Positions 1-8,762 of a stretch of DNA of 64,000 bases are shown here, piece after piece. The notes under the pieces are model-generated. The model was not told the DNA's origin, searched no databases, and was given only the letters and a program-made list of their open reading frames with translations. The DNA comes from Bacillus massiliigorillae (GTDB lineage: Bacteria; Bacillota; Bacilli; Bacillales; DSM-1321): positions 3,070,787-3,134,786 of the forward strand of contig NZ_HG428741.1 of the NCBI RefSeq assembly GCF_000380245.2. Reading direction: 5' to 3'. Position numbers and translations under genes: made by a program. Position 1 is the first letter of the stretch; each line of letters starts with the position of its first letter.

Positions 1-2
1 CA

Positions 3-1172
3 CCCTATGGATCAATACTGTATTTCGTAGTATTGATCGCTTTTCTTACCCCTATAATTATTGCTAATTTAATGGGAAAAAGGATACCAGTCTATAATGC
101 ATTTATTACGCTTGTCTTTCTATTCTTTATGTTTTCAGGAGATACAGTTCAAGGAATCGCCTTTATCTTTTTCGTTTTTTGGCAATTATCTTTAATTAGA
201 ATATATTTTAATTACAGACAAAAGAAGAATCATGGTGGAATTTTTGTCTTAGCAATATTGCTATCCATATTTCCACTCTTACTTGTTAAAATTCAACCAT
301 TAATCGATAATCATACTTCGCTTTTCGGATTTCTTGGAATATCTTATTTAACATTTAAAGCTGCTCAAATGATTATGGAAATCAGAGATGGATTAATTAA
401 ACAATATAACTCGTGGGACTTTGTGAATTTTTTACTGTTCTTTCCTACTTTATCATCTGGACCCATCGACCGATTTCGTCGTTTCAAAAAAGAAAGCGAG
501 TCACCTATTAATCGTGAAAAATATGTAGATATGATAAATAGAGGAATTTTCTTAATTTTCCTTGGATTCTTATACAAGTTTATCATCGCATACGTCATAC
601 AAAATCATTTATTAAATATTATGGAGTTTAATTTAGAAAAACATATTTACTTCGGTTGGAGTCTAGTAGGCTATATGTATACCTATAGTATGTACTTATT
701 CTTCGACTTTGCAGGTTATAGTGCTTTTGCTGTTGGCGTAAGTTACCTAATGGGAATTCAAACTCCGATGAATTTTAATAAACCTTTTGCGAGTCGTAAT
801 ATTAAAGAATTCTGGAATCGTTGGCATATGAGTCTTTCATTTTGGTTCCGTGACTACATATTTATGCGTCTAGTATTCTGGCTTACTAAAAAGAAATGGT
901 TTAAAAATAAATATCTTGTTTCTTATATTGGATATTTTGTTAACTTTTTTATTATGGGAATTTGGCATGGCCTACATTGGTACTATATCTTATATGGTGT
1001 ATACCAAGCATTCCTTTTCATTACATTTGACATGTTTGAACGATGGAATAAAAAACGCAAATTCTACCCCGTAAACAAGGTAACTTATGTGATAGGTGTA
1101 GTTCTAACATTTCACTTTGTCTGCTTCGGCTTTCTGATTTTCTCAGGAATACTAGACAAAATACATTTTTAA
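3..1172 (+). CDS. dltB: DltB, MBOAT-family D-alanyl transfer membrane protein (5' end cut by window)
   Basis: Membrane-bound O-acyltransferase of the dlt pathway, which passes D-alanine from DltC across the membrane for teichoic acid D-alanylation. The frame is open from base 3 (reads PYGS...) and no convincing start with an RBS lies inside the window, so a few N-terminal codons are missing. About 389 residues are visible, close to full family length. There are many hydrophobic segments and the MBOAT signature GIWHGLHW near the C-terminus, whose His is the family catalytic residue. It is followed by dltC 69 bp downstream and dltD, so it is part of the dlt operon; dltA would lie left of the window. 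Confidence 0.95.
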   Translation, partial: PYGSILYFVVLIAFLTPIIIANLMGKRIPVYNAFITLVFLFFMFSGDTVQGIAFIFFVFWQLSLIRIYFNYRQKKNHGGIFVLAILLSIFPLLLVKIQPLIDNHTSLFGFLGISYLTFKAAQMIMEIRDGLIKQYNSWDFVNFLLFFPTLSSGPIDRFRRFKKESESPINREKYVDMINRGIFLIFLGFLYKFIIAYVIQNHLLNIMEFNLEKHIYFGWSLVGYMYTYSMYLFFDFAGYSAFAVGVSYLMGIQTPMNFNKPFASRNIKEFWNRWHMSLSFWFRDYIFMRLVFWLTKKKWFKNKYLVSYIGYFVNFFIMGIWHGLHWYYILYGVYQAFLFITFDMFERWNKKRKFYPVNKVTYVIGVVLTFHFVCFGFLIFSGILDKIHF

Positions 1173-1241
1173 TTGTACGTACCGTATTAATGCTTAACTT
1201 AAAAGAACTAAACTAAAAAATTTACTAAGGTGGTAATTATC

Positions 1242-1478
1242 ATGACATTTCGTGAAGAAGTTTTAGCAATATTAGAGGAAATTACAGAAACTGAAGAAGT
1301 AGTTGAAAATACATCGATTAAGCTTTTCGAAGAGGGATTATTAGATTCATTAGCAACTGTCCAACTATTAGTAGAAATTGAAGAACGTCTGAATATCATG
1401 GTGCCTGTAACTGAATTTGACCGTGAAGAATGGGGAACACCCGATCAAATTATTCAAAAACTTGAGGAATTAAAATGA
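1242..1478 (+). CDS. dltC: DltC, D-alanyl carrier protein
   Basis: Small carrier protein of 78 residues, the usual DltC length. It carries D-alanine on a 4'-phosphopantetheine arm attached to the Ser of the motif GLLDSLATV. The ATG at 1242 is chosen because AAGGTGG sits 8 nt upstream; a GTG at 1230 lies inside that RBS and is not a credible start. The protein is acidic throughout, as expected for an acyl carrier. Its stop overlaps the dltD start in an ATGA arrangement at 1475-1478, implying translational coupling. Confidence 0.95.
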   Translation: MTFREEVLAILEEITETEEVVENTSIKLFEEGLLDSLATVQLLVEIEERLNIMVPVTEFDREEWGTPDQIIQKLEELK

Positions 1479-2728
1479 AAAAGAAACTTTGGATGACATT
1501 TGGACCTGTGCTGGTGGCATTCATTATTTTTGGTTTCATTCTTGTTGATCCATTTAAGCTTTTTGACAACGTGTCCGACGAGATTATTACTAAAGGTGCT
1601 ACTTCTATGAGTGAAAATGTCATTCAAGGAAATGTAATACAGGAGAATGCCCTCAAAACGGGAAAATATGTACCATTTTTTGGTTCATCTGAGCTATCTC
1701 GCGTAGATGCTTTCCACCCAAGTGTATTTTCAAAAAAATATAATTTAGACTACACACCTTTTTTAATTGGTAGACCTGGTACACAATCACTATCTCATTA
1801 TTTGGATATCGTATCACTTGGCGACCATCTAAAAAATAAAAAGGTTGTATTTATTCTTTCACCACAATGGTTCCAACCATTCGGTGTAAATGACGGACAC
1901 TTTGGTGGGAATTTTTCTCCACTGCAAGCATATAAATTTGCACTTGATAACCAACAAATTACACCTGAACGCATTTATGCTGCACGTCGACTATTAAGTT
2001 ATCGTGTAGTTCAGAATGATTCAATATTAACAAATATATTAGAGGAAATTGCACACCCTAAGACAAAATCAACAGTAAATAATGTCGCCGCACGAATTGC
2101 TGGCAGTGTCAATCTACATATTTTAGAAAGAAAAGATGAAGTAGATTCGAAGGTTATTTTAACTTCCAAACAAGAAAGAATAGATAAAAGTCTAAAAAAA
2201 TTACCGGACAAACTAGATTTTAATGAAATGGATCAATTAGCAGAACAAGAAGCTATAAAGAAAACGAACAATAATCCATATTTTATAAATAATAAGTATT
2301 TTAATAAGAAAATCAAGCCTAAAGAAGAAGCACTACGTAATAGTCGTCCTAATATGAGCTATGGAGATTCTCCTGAATTCGCAGATTTACAACTTGTTAT
2401 GGATGCCTTTAAAAGAGTGAATGCCGACGTATTATTTATTAACCCTCCTATTAACGGAAGTTGGTATAAATACATCAATTTCCCTCAAAAAGGGCTTGAT
2501 GATTATTACAAGAAAAGTAGTGAAATGATTCAAAGTCAAGGTTTTGCTTACTACGATATGTCACAATATAATCAAACACCTTATTATTTAAAAGATAGTA
2601 TTCATCTGGGTTGGAGAGGATGGGTTGCTATTAATGAAGTTGTTTTTGATTTTATGAATCAACCTACAACTACAAACCATAAGCCTACTCCTCAAGATTT
2701 CTATCAAAAAATAAAACACGCAAAATAA
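1475..2728 (+). CDS. dltD: DltD, D-alanine transfer protein
   Basis: Single-pass membrane protein of 417 residues acting outside the membrane in D-alanylation of lipoteichoic acid. An N-terminal hydrophobic helix (about residues 7-25) is followed by an SGNH-hydrolase-like domain. The nucleophile Ser lies in FFGSSELSR (around residue 70), and the Asp/His pair is in DSIHLGWRGW near the C-terminus. Length and motifs fit the family. It is the last gene of the dlt operon, overlaps dltC by 4 nt and is followed directly by a strong terminator. Confidence 0.95.
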   Translation: MKKKLWMTFGPVLVAFIIFGFILVDPFKLFDNVSDEIITKGATSMSENVIQGNVIQENALKTGKYVPFFGSSELSRVDAFHPSVFSKKYNLDYTPFLIGRPGTQSLSHYLDIVSLGDHLKNKKVVFILSPQWFQPFGVNDGHFGGNFSPLQAYKFALDNQQITPERIYAARRLLSYRVVQNDSILTNILEEIAHPKTKSTVNNVAARIAGSVNLHILERKDEVDSKVILTSKQERIDKSLKKLPDKLDFNEMDQLAEQEAIKKTNNNPYFINNKYFNKKIKPKEEALRNSRPNMSYGDSPEFADLQLVMDAFKRVNADVLFINPPINGSWYKYINFPQKGLDDYYKKSSEMIQSQGFAYYDMSQYNQTPYYLKDSIHLGWRGWVAINEVVFDFMNQPTTTNHKPTPQDFYQKIKHAK

Positions 2729-2730
2729 AG

Positions 2731-2774
2731 ACAAACGTTTGAAATGCCATCACATTTCAAACGTTTGTTTTTTT
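2731..2774 (+). terminator. Rho-independent terminator of the dlt operon
   Basis: Perfect 16-bp inverted repeat (2731-2746 with 2753-2768, 6-nt loop) followed by a T run. It lies 3 bp after the dltD stop. The arms begin with A residues, so it could also end transcription of the convergent small membrane gene. Confidence 0.92.
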
Positions 2775-2793
2775 ATGATTCTCATAATCACAT

Positions 2794-3108
2794 TTACGCA
2801 ACAGAAGATATAATTCCTTTAGCTTGAAGATGCTTACTTGCCTCATCGTTTATTGGGCTATATCCTTTTTCTAATAGGTCTTTAATATAGATTTTATTAT
2901 ACACAAAAGAAAAAATAATTCCTGGAATCCATGCACCAATACCAAAAGTGAAAAAAGATACACATGCTGCAATAATAAACATAATCGCCGCCCACTTCAA
3001 ATCGCCTCTAAAAAGAGCAGGAAAAAATCCAAAAAAGAAAGTTGTCCAACTAAAGCCTAACTTAACCTCTTTCGTTACTCCTGCATTGTTTTTTAAAGTT
3101 ATTTTCAT
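2794..3108 (-). CDS. Small membrane protein, DUF2628-like
   Basis: Protein of 104 residues. A short polar N-terminus is followed by GFSWTTFFFGFFPALFRGD, then two hydrophobic segments (about residues 40-60 and 60-75) and a charged tail ending in an EKGYSP-type motif. The aromatic-rich GFSW..FFFGF..A.FRGD stretch is what I associate with DUF2628 / HrgC-like bacterial membrane proteins of unknown function. Two ATGs are adjacent (3111 and 3108). GGAGG sits 7 nt before the second, which is preferred. It is convergent with the dlt operon and has no clear functional partner. Confidence 0.7.
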   Translation of the reverse strand: MKITLKNNAGVTKEVKLGFSWTTFFFGFFPALFRGDLKWAAIMFIIAACVSFFTFGIGAWIPGIIFSFVYNKIYIKDLLEKGYSPINDEASKHLQAKGIISSVA

Positions 3109-3308
3109 CATTTATCCTCCCTTCTATAAATATGTAAAAAGACCCAGTAATTATATAATATTTCAAAATAATTAGCTTTTTCAATACATAGCCATCGTCC
3201 TTATGAAGCAATAATACCAAATAACTCTCTTACTATTTTCGTTCATTCTCAATCTACTAGCTCTGTAAAATCATAATCTCCCTAAGTGTTGTCATTCCAA
3301 TATAAAAA

Positions 3309-3354
3309 GGGAGTGTTCAGAAAGTCTTTTAAACTAACTTTCTTAAACACTCCC
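3309..3354 (-). terminator. Terminator of the SLH-protein gene
   Basis: Inverted repeat of 16-17 bp (3309-3324 with 3338-3354) followed on the minus strand by a T run. It lies about 78 bp beyond the stop of the SLH gene. Its stem resembles the dispersed hairpins elsewhere in the window only loosely. The remaining sequence of the 3109-3431 gap shows no gene. Confidence 0.8.
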
Positions 3355-3431
3355 ACTTATCCAACTCAACCATCTTAAATGATTGACGTTTAAAAGTTCA
3401 AGCTACTTAGATTAATTTTTAGAGATTGCAC

Positions 3432-5987
3432 TTAACGATCAACATACTTCAACGTACGAGTTAAAAATGCTGAAAATTGTCCCCTTGTTACAGCTTCATT
3501 CGGTCTAAATGTGTTGTCTTCATATCCTAACGTAATATTAGCTGCTACAAGTCGCCCAATATATTCATACGCTGCTGAAGTTTTAGAAACATCTTTAAAT
3601 GTTACTGTTGTTGTCTCAGTCAACTCAAAACCTCTTGATAAAAAGATTGCCAATTGACCTCTTGTAACAGGCTCACTCGGTCGATAAGTCCCATCTGGAA
3701 ACCCTTGTATGATCCCTGCATTTACAGCCGCCTGGATATAACCAGAAGCTACACTTGACGAACTTACATCTGGAAAACTTGTTACGGTCTGCTTCCCATC
3801 AAACCCTAACGCTCTCCCAATCATAATAGCCGCTTCAGCGCGGGTTACACTTTTTCCTGGTTTAAATGTTCCATCAGGATATCCTGATATAATAGATCTA
3901 TTAACTAAGTAGTTAATTTCTTCATAGAAAGTATATTGCGTTGATACATCTTTAAATACAATAGAAGGTGTTTCCTTCTTCTCAATTACAAAATTCACTA
4001 TCGTTTGATTGCCTGCTAAATCCGTAACAATTAACTTATACGTTCCTTCATCTTTTACTTCTGTTCCACTTGTAAAGGATTTACCATTCAATGTTGCTTT
4101 ACCTTCATTGAAGCGAATCGTTACTGACGCATTGTATTTTCCTTCATTCGTTACTCCTGTTACAACCGGAGTAGTCATATCAATTGTAAAGCTTAACTTT
4201 GTGACATTTCCTGCTTCATCTGTTACAACTAATTCATACGTTCCTTCTGCCTTCACTTCTGTTCCACTTGTGAAAGCTTTACCATTCAATGTTGCTTTAC
4301 CTTCATTGAAACGAATCGTTACTGACGATTTGTATATTCCTTTATTTGTTACTCCTGTTACTACTGGAGCAGTTACATCTTTTACGACCACTTTAATAGT
4401 TTTTGTAACAGTCGCTTTTTGACTGTCTGTTACTTGATAAGTTACTTTATATTGCCCTGCGTTTTTTGTATCTACTGTATTTTCTACAACTTCGATCTTT
4501 GAAGTAATCTCGCCATCCTCTTCATCTATTGCACTTACACCAACAAGTGGGTTAAATGATGTACCCATATTAATTACTAAGTCACTTGCACTAATTACTG
4601 GTTCGGAATTCAAGCTATTCTTCACCTGAAAGCTTTTAGTAATTGTATTTCCAAATACTGTTTTGAATTGGATTTCAATACTTTTTTTGCTACCGATATT
4701 TAAATTCAATACTTTGAATCTGCCGAGATAATCTAATTCAACCTTTTGATTTTCAATATACATATCCGCTACATCAATAGTTGTACCTTTAATATCTAAC
4801 TTCCCATTAATAGCCTCTAACTTATTGTCAATCCGTACGGGTATATCTTGGACAGGATGATTGCTCATATTCGTAGAAGAAATTGAATTAGAACCACTTA
4901 ATACCACGGTACCATTATATAAAGTTAGATTTCCTCCAAAGCTCATGCTTTTTCCGTATAATGATTCATTTACCTTTAATCCTCCATATGATTTTAATGC
5001 ACCAAGAACATAAATGTTCCCATTGACTTGAACATTCCCGTTTATTGTAAGTACAGCATTAGGTCCAATATATACATCGCCATTTATTGTTTTATTAGAC
5101 CAAGATGTATTGCTTGTGATAGCGGTTACATCTTCAAGTGGAACAAAATCTTCTCCTTTAAGAACTGTAAAAGATAATGGACTAAAGTCGTAATCTCTAT
5201 TCCACATTTCTTTTCTATTATTCTTGTTATCTGTTAATGCAACTCGAAGAACTTCCCACTTTCCTAATTCTGTATTTAAATCCGTTTGTATAGTACCTAC
5301 ATATCGGTTCATTTTTTCGTTATATGTCAAGAAAACAAAATGATATTTTCCCGATAAAGGCGTTTCGTACGCAACTGAAATCTCTTTTATACCCGAAATA
5401 TCATCTGTTGCCTCTAGGCTGATTTCTATTAAGTCTCCTACGGCTGCTTCATTCTTGCTCACTTTCATTGAATCTAGTTTGAGTTCTGGGGGTGTTATAT
5501 CTACTGTGTTACTATTTTGTACATTGAAGGATAAAGATTTGAATTCATAATCCGTATACCACATTTCTTTTCTATTATTATCGTTATCTGTTAATGCAAT
5601 TCGAAGAACTTCCCACTTTCCAGGCTCTGTATTCGAATCAATCTGTATAGTACCTACGTATCGATTCGTTTTTTCGTTATATGCCAAATAAACTAAGTGA
5701 TATTTTCCTGATAAAGGCATTTCATACGCAACCGAAATCTCTTTTATACCTGAAATATCATCTGTCGCCTCTAGACTGATTTCTATTAAGTCTCCTACCT
5801 TTGCTTCGTTCTTACTCACTTTCAACGTATCTAGTTTGAGTTCTGGGGGTGTTACATCTACATTCTTTTTATGATCATTTTGTTGTTCAGCAACCGATTC
5901 TTTGTCTTCGACTGCATATGCTATTATCCCGCTAGTATTCGGTAATAATAAAGCAATAATTAAAAGTACAATAAAGTATTTTCTCAT
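3432..5987 (-). CDS. Secreted cell-surface protein with three C-terminal SLH domains
   Basis: Protein of 851 residues with a signal peptide (residues 1-25, probable cleavage after AYA). Two near-identical Ig-like repeats start DVTPPELKLD (about 44-160 and 162-277). A Gly/Asn-rich stretch follows (about 285-380) in which NGDVYIGPNAV, NGNVQVNGNIYV and similar short beta units repeat, resembling polymer-forming (bactofilin/PbsX-like) repeats. Next come a DUF5011-type domain (about 470-535), two VTGVTN...VTIRFNEGKATLNG repeats (about 540-665) and three SLH domains (about 677-851). SLH domains bind pyruvylated secondary wall polymer, so the protein is probably anchored to the wall. The RBS AGGAG lies 10 nt before the ATG. 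Ligand and function are unknown. Confidence 0.88.
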   Translation of the reverse strand: MRKYFIVLLIIALLLPNTSGIIAYAVEDKESVAEQQNDHKKNVDVTPPELKLDTLKVSKNEAKVGDLIEISLEATDDISGIKEISVAYEMPLSGKYHLVYLAYNEKTNRYVGTIQIDSNTEPGKWEVLRIALTDNDNNRKEMWYTDYEFKSLSFNVQNSNTVDITPPELKLDSMKVSKNEAAVGDLIEISLEATDDISGIKEISVAYETPLSGKYHFVFLTYNEKMNRYVGTIQTDLNTELGKWEVLRVALTDNKNNRKEMWNRDYDFSPLSFTVLKGEDFVPLEDVTAITSNTSWSNKTINGDVYIGPNAVLTINGNVQVNGNIYVLGALKSYGGLKVNESLYGKSMSFGGNLTLYNGTVVLSGSNSISSTNMSNHPVQDIPVRIDNKLEAINGKLDIKGTTIDVADMYIENQKVELDYLGRFKVLNLNIGSKKSIEIQFKTVFGNTITKSFQVKNSLNSEPVISASDLVINMGTSFNPLVGVSAIDEEDGEITSKIEVVENTVDTKNAGQYKVTYQVTDSQKATVTKTIKVVVKDVTAPVVTGVTNKGIYKSSVTIRFNEGKATLNGKAFTSGTEVKAEGTYELVVTDEAGNVTKLSFTIDMTTPVVTGVTNEGKYNASVTIRFNEGKATLNGKSFTSGTEVKDEGTYKLIVTDLAGNQTIVNFVIEKKETPSIVFKDVSTQYTFYEEINYLVNRSIISGYPDGTFKPGKSVTRAEAAIMIGRALGFDGKQTVTSFPDVSSSSVASGYIQAAVNAGIIQGFPDGTYRPSEPVTRGQLAIFLSRGFELTETTTVTFKDVSKTSAAYEYIGRLVAANITLGYEDNTFRPNEAVTRGQFSAFLTRTLKYVDR

Positions 5988-6372
5988 TAGTTATATACTC
6001 CTCTATTAAGTAGTTTTCTTGAAATATGCGCTAAAGATTCTCATTCCATAGTTTAACTAAAAACTATTGGACTATTATTCCTTCACTAAATGATTTCATC
6101 AAAATGAAATACACTTCATATTTCAACTAAAATACATTATTCCTCACCTCATTTCACACTTATCCACTTTCTCACTATACTAACGCTTAAAATTATATCA
6201 ATATAATTTTAAAGTTTATATATGTATTAAAACAAATAAAAATTCTAATTATTCTTCAAAGTCCCCACTACTCATTATGTTTGAACCCCTCCATAGCCTT
6301 TCCTTTACGTAATAGAACACAAAAAGGCCCAAACCCTTGATATTTACTGGGTTTGAGCTATGTTTATTTTAA
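5988..6372. other. Intergenic leader of the SLH gene and left flank of the tRNA fragment
   Basis: No gene is seen. The sequence is AT-rich and holds the presumed upstream region of the SLH gene. Near 6330-6352 an AAACCC...GGGTTT hairpin resembles the terminator that follows the intact tRNA-Val at 22373-22407, including a shared CCCTTGATAT string. Confidence 0.6.
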
Positions 6373-6414
6373 TGACCCGAGAGGGATTCGAACCCCCGCC
6401 CCCATCCCTGTCAA
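6373..6414 (-). repeat. tRNA-Val 3' fragment, probable att site (left boundary of island)
   Basis: 42 nt aligning without gaps to residues 32-73 of the intact tRNA-Val(GAC) gene at 22420-22491, with 38 of 42 positions identical by eye. It starts in the anticodon loop (TTGACAG) and runs through the T arm (GGGGGTTCGAAT) to the discriminator A. The 5' half of a tRNA is absent: upstream on the minus strand the sequence is unrelated AT-rich DNA. Same orientation as the intact gene. This is the layout left when an element integrates at a tRNA 3' end. Confidence 0.8.
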
Positions 6415-6818
6415 TTTTATAAATTGTCTTTTATTCAGTACTTTTGCATAAATCGATTCCATTATGTCTGATAATTCAGGGTTATTATGAGTATTTATGC
6501 AAATAGATTCTCTTAATTCCATTATTTCTAGAAATTCTGTGCAATTTTTGTGCAGTATTAAATGTGAAGACTAATAGAGGTGAAGGTAGGGTATCATCTA
6601 GAAATCGCAGACTCATATAAAAAAATGATTGGCTACCGATAGATTAAATCTAAATAAAGACACCTGCATATTGAATATCTAGTAATCATTGTGCAGGTGT
6701 TTTTACTGTGGGAACAAGTGTAAGTTATTCATACAAATTGAAAATGAAGACTATAGAAAACACAAAAATAATACTATGTAAAATTTCACACAGAACTACC
6801 ATTTATCGAATAAAAGCT
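6415..6818. other. Left end of island, no intact gene
   Basis: No complete gene is supported. The minus strand has an open frame of about 50 codons reading ...LHKNCTEFLEIMELRESIC... and ...NPELSDIMESIYAKVLNK, which runs straight into the tRNA fragment. It has no RBS-linked start and may be an element remnant. Repeated TTGCATAAAT / ATTTATGCAA and TGTGCA-type sequences (6445-6560) could be recombinase arm sites. Confidence 0.4.
6660..6700 (-). terminator. Terminator downstream of tatC
   Basis: ACACCTGCA (6660-6668) pairs with TGCAGGTGT (6692-6700), with T-rich sequence following on the minus strand. It is the first stem-loop after the tatC stop at 6819 and is the likely end of the tatC transcript. 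The T run on the plus side makes it usable in both directions. Confidence 0.65.
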
Positions 6819-7556
6819 TCAATCATAATCAAATTCTAAGCTCTTTAAGCGTCTCTTGTATACAGATTTTGATAGAATTAAACTAATTTCATATAAAAGA
6901 AGGAAAGGAATTGAAACTAAGATTTCAGATAAAAAATCTGGTGGAGTAATCAAAATTCCAATAATAACCAAGATAACTAAGACGAAGTACGCATATTTTC
7001 TAATTTTTATTAATACATTAGGGCTTACAATTCCAATTGTAGTTAAAAACATCACTACTACAGGTAATTCAAATACAATACCTAAAGGTATTATTATATT
7101 AAAAAGAAATTTGAAATATTTCTCTACTGTAAAACTCGTTTCAAATAAATCTCCACCTAATGTTGAAATAAAATTCAAAATAGCTGGGAATACAATAAAA
7201 TACCCAAAACATAAACCAACTATAAATAGAATAAATAACCATGGAATATAGGTTAGAGATTTCTTAATTTCAAAGGGTTTTAATGCAGGTTTTACATATA
7301 GCCAAATTTGAAGAGCTAATATTGGAATAGTCGCAGCTATTGCAATAACACCTGCAATCATAAAGTATACCCAGATGATATCACTTGGTCCAAGAACTAT
7401 CAGCCTATAATCTAAATCATGAGCAATCCATTTATAAATTTTATCTACATCAATAAAACCAACTATAAAAAAAGCAACAAACACAATAGCTGTAACAATC
7501 AATCTATTTCGTAGTTCATTAAGGTGACTAATTATGTCTTCTTGTTTATTTGCCAT
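6819..7556 (-). CDS. tatC: TatC, twin-arginine translocase subunit
   Basis: Integral membrane receptor of the Tat pathway, which exports folded cofactor-containing proteins with twin-Arg signals. It has 245 residues, the family length. The conserved N-terminal motif ISHLNELRNRLI (about residues 9-20) precedes the first of six hydrophobic segments. It ends the run of minus-strand genes containing tatA, moeA and moaA. The exported molybdoenzyme at 14878-17526 is the obvious client, so this is probably a dedicated Tat system carried with its substrate. Confidence 0.95.
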   Translation of the reverse strand: MANKQEDIISHLNELRNRLIVTAIVFVAFFIVGFIDVDKIYKWIAHDLDYRLIVLGPSDIIWVYFMIAGVIAIAATIPILALQIWLYVKPALKPFEIKKSLTYIPWLFILFIVGLCFGYFIVFPAILNFISTLGGDLFETSFTVEKYFKFLFNIIIPLGIVFELPVVVMFLTTIGIVSPNVLIKIRKYAYFVLVILVIIGILITPPDFLSEILVSIPFLLLYEISLILSKSVYKRRLKSLEFDYD

Positions 7557-7616
7557 ACATCACTCAATCCTATCTACTTGTTGAAATTAATAGATTAACT
7601 AAAACATACATGTGTT

Positions 7617-8633
7617 TTATCCACCGATATAGCACATACTAATTTTCTTACGCTTATTAACTGATTGTTCTGTGCGTTCAGCAGAATATCGATCATTTCG
7701 TTGTTCCCACGCTGAGCGAATTACATGAATTATTTCTTCATCAGTTGAACCATTTCGTAATAATCTTTGTAAGTCCACTCCTTCAGAAGCAAATAAACAG
7801 TTATAAAATTTACCATTAGATGATAATCTACCTCTTGTACACGATGAGCAAAACGGCTTTGAAACAGATGAAATAAATCCCACCTCAGCTTCACTATCTT
7901 TGTACTTGTATCTTTTTGCTACTTCACCATAATATTCTTGAGTAGAAGGAATAAGCTCATTCTTCATTTGAAGTTGCTTCAAAATTTCTTCCTGAGATAT
8001 AACTTTATCATAGCTCCATTCATTATCATTCCCGACATCCATAAACTCAATATAACGCAGTTCTATCCCCTGACGCTTGAAATAGTCAGCCATAGGCCCT
8101 ACTTCTTCATCATTCTGGCCTTTTTGCACAACCATGTTAACTTTAATCTTAAAGCCCATATCCTGAGCATAATTAATATTTTCAACAATGATTTTTGAAT
8201 CAAAGCCTCGCCCATTCAACCTACCAAATAGTTCTGAGTCCAATGCGTCTAAGCTAATATTTAATCGTCTCAGTCCTGCATCATAGAGTTCTTTTGCTTT
8301 GTTCTTTAGAAGAACACCATTTGTCGTTAATCCCATATCCTTAATACCATCGATTGCCTTTAGTCGCATAATTAGTTCTTCGACATTCGGTCTTAATAAT
8401 GGTTCACCACCCGTTATCCTTACTTTCTTAACACCTAAAGAGACGAAAAGACACGACAAGCGATATATTTCTTCAAAAGATAACAATTCTTCTCTCGTCA
8501 TAAACCTAAAGGAACTACCGTATATTTCTTTCGGCATACAATACGAGCAGCGAAAATTACATCGATCTGTTACTGATATTCGTAAATCATGTAAAGGTCG
8601 TTGCCATTGATCTACACTTGTTTGTATGGTCAT
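7617..8633 (-). CDS. moaA: MoaA, GTP 3',8-cyclase (molybdenum cofactor biosynthesis)
   Basis: Radical SAM enzyme for the first step of molybdopterin synthesis (GTP to 3',8-cyclo-7,8-dihydro-GTP). It has 338 residues. The N-terminal radical-SAM cluster motif is CNFRCSYC (about 26-33). The C-terminal second cluster motif is CSSCTRGRLSS followed by YNCLF. The protein ends in the family-typical Gly-Gly tail (CYIGG), needed for MoaC-dependent activity. GGGGGAG lies 8 nt before the ATG. It lies downstream of moeA, separated by a 35-codon remnant, and supplies cofactor for the molybdoenzymes of the island. moaB, moaC, moaD, moaE and mobA are not in the window. Confidence 0.96.
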   Translation of the reverse strand: MTIQTSVDQWQRPLHDLRISVTDRCNFRCSYCMPKEIYGSSFRFMTREELLSFEEIYRLSCLFVSLGVKKVRITGGEPLLRPNVEELIMRLKAIDGIKDMGLTTNGVLLKNKAKELYDAGLRRLNISLDALDSELFGRLNGRGFDSKIIVENINYAQDMGFKIKVNMVVQKGQNDEEVGPMADYFKRQGIELRYIEFMDVGNDNEWSYDKVISQEEILKQLQMKNELIPSTQEYYGEVAKRYKYKDSEAEVGFISSVSKPFCSSCTRGRLSSNGKFYNCLFASEGVDLQRLLRNGSTDEEIIHVIRSAWEQRNDRYSAERTEQSVNKRKKISMCYIGG

Positions 8634-8654
8634 GAATTCTTCTCCCCCAATAAC

Positions 8655-8762
8655 TTATTTCATCAAAACTTTAGAAAAGTAGGAACGAATCCATTCATCT
8701 AACTGTTGTGGATTATGACGATTTATTACTATTTTAAAATCGACAATATCTAAGGTTCTCAC
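8655..8762 (-). pseudogene. 35-codon ORF between moeA and moaA, possible mobB remnant
   Basis: A GTG start overlaps the moeA stop (GTGA), and the frame runs 35 codons: VRTLDIVDFKIVINRHN, then PQQLDEWIRSYFSKVLMK. In B. subtilis mobB follows moeA directly with tight coupling. The position and the C-terminal look (acidic, DEWI..Y) suggest an internally deleted mobB whose end survives. This is inference: the piece is too short to assign from sequence alone, and it could be a genuine short peptide or noise. Confidence 0.3.
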
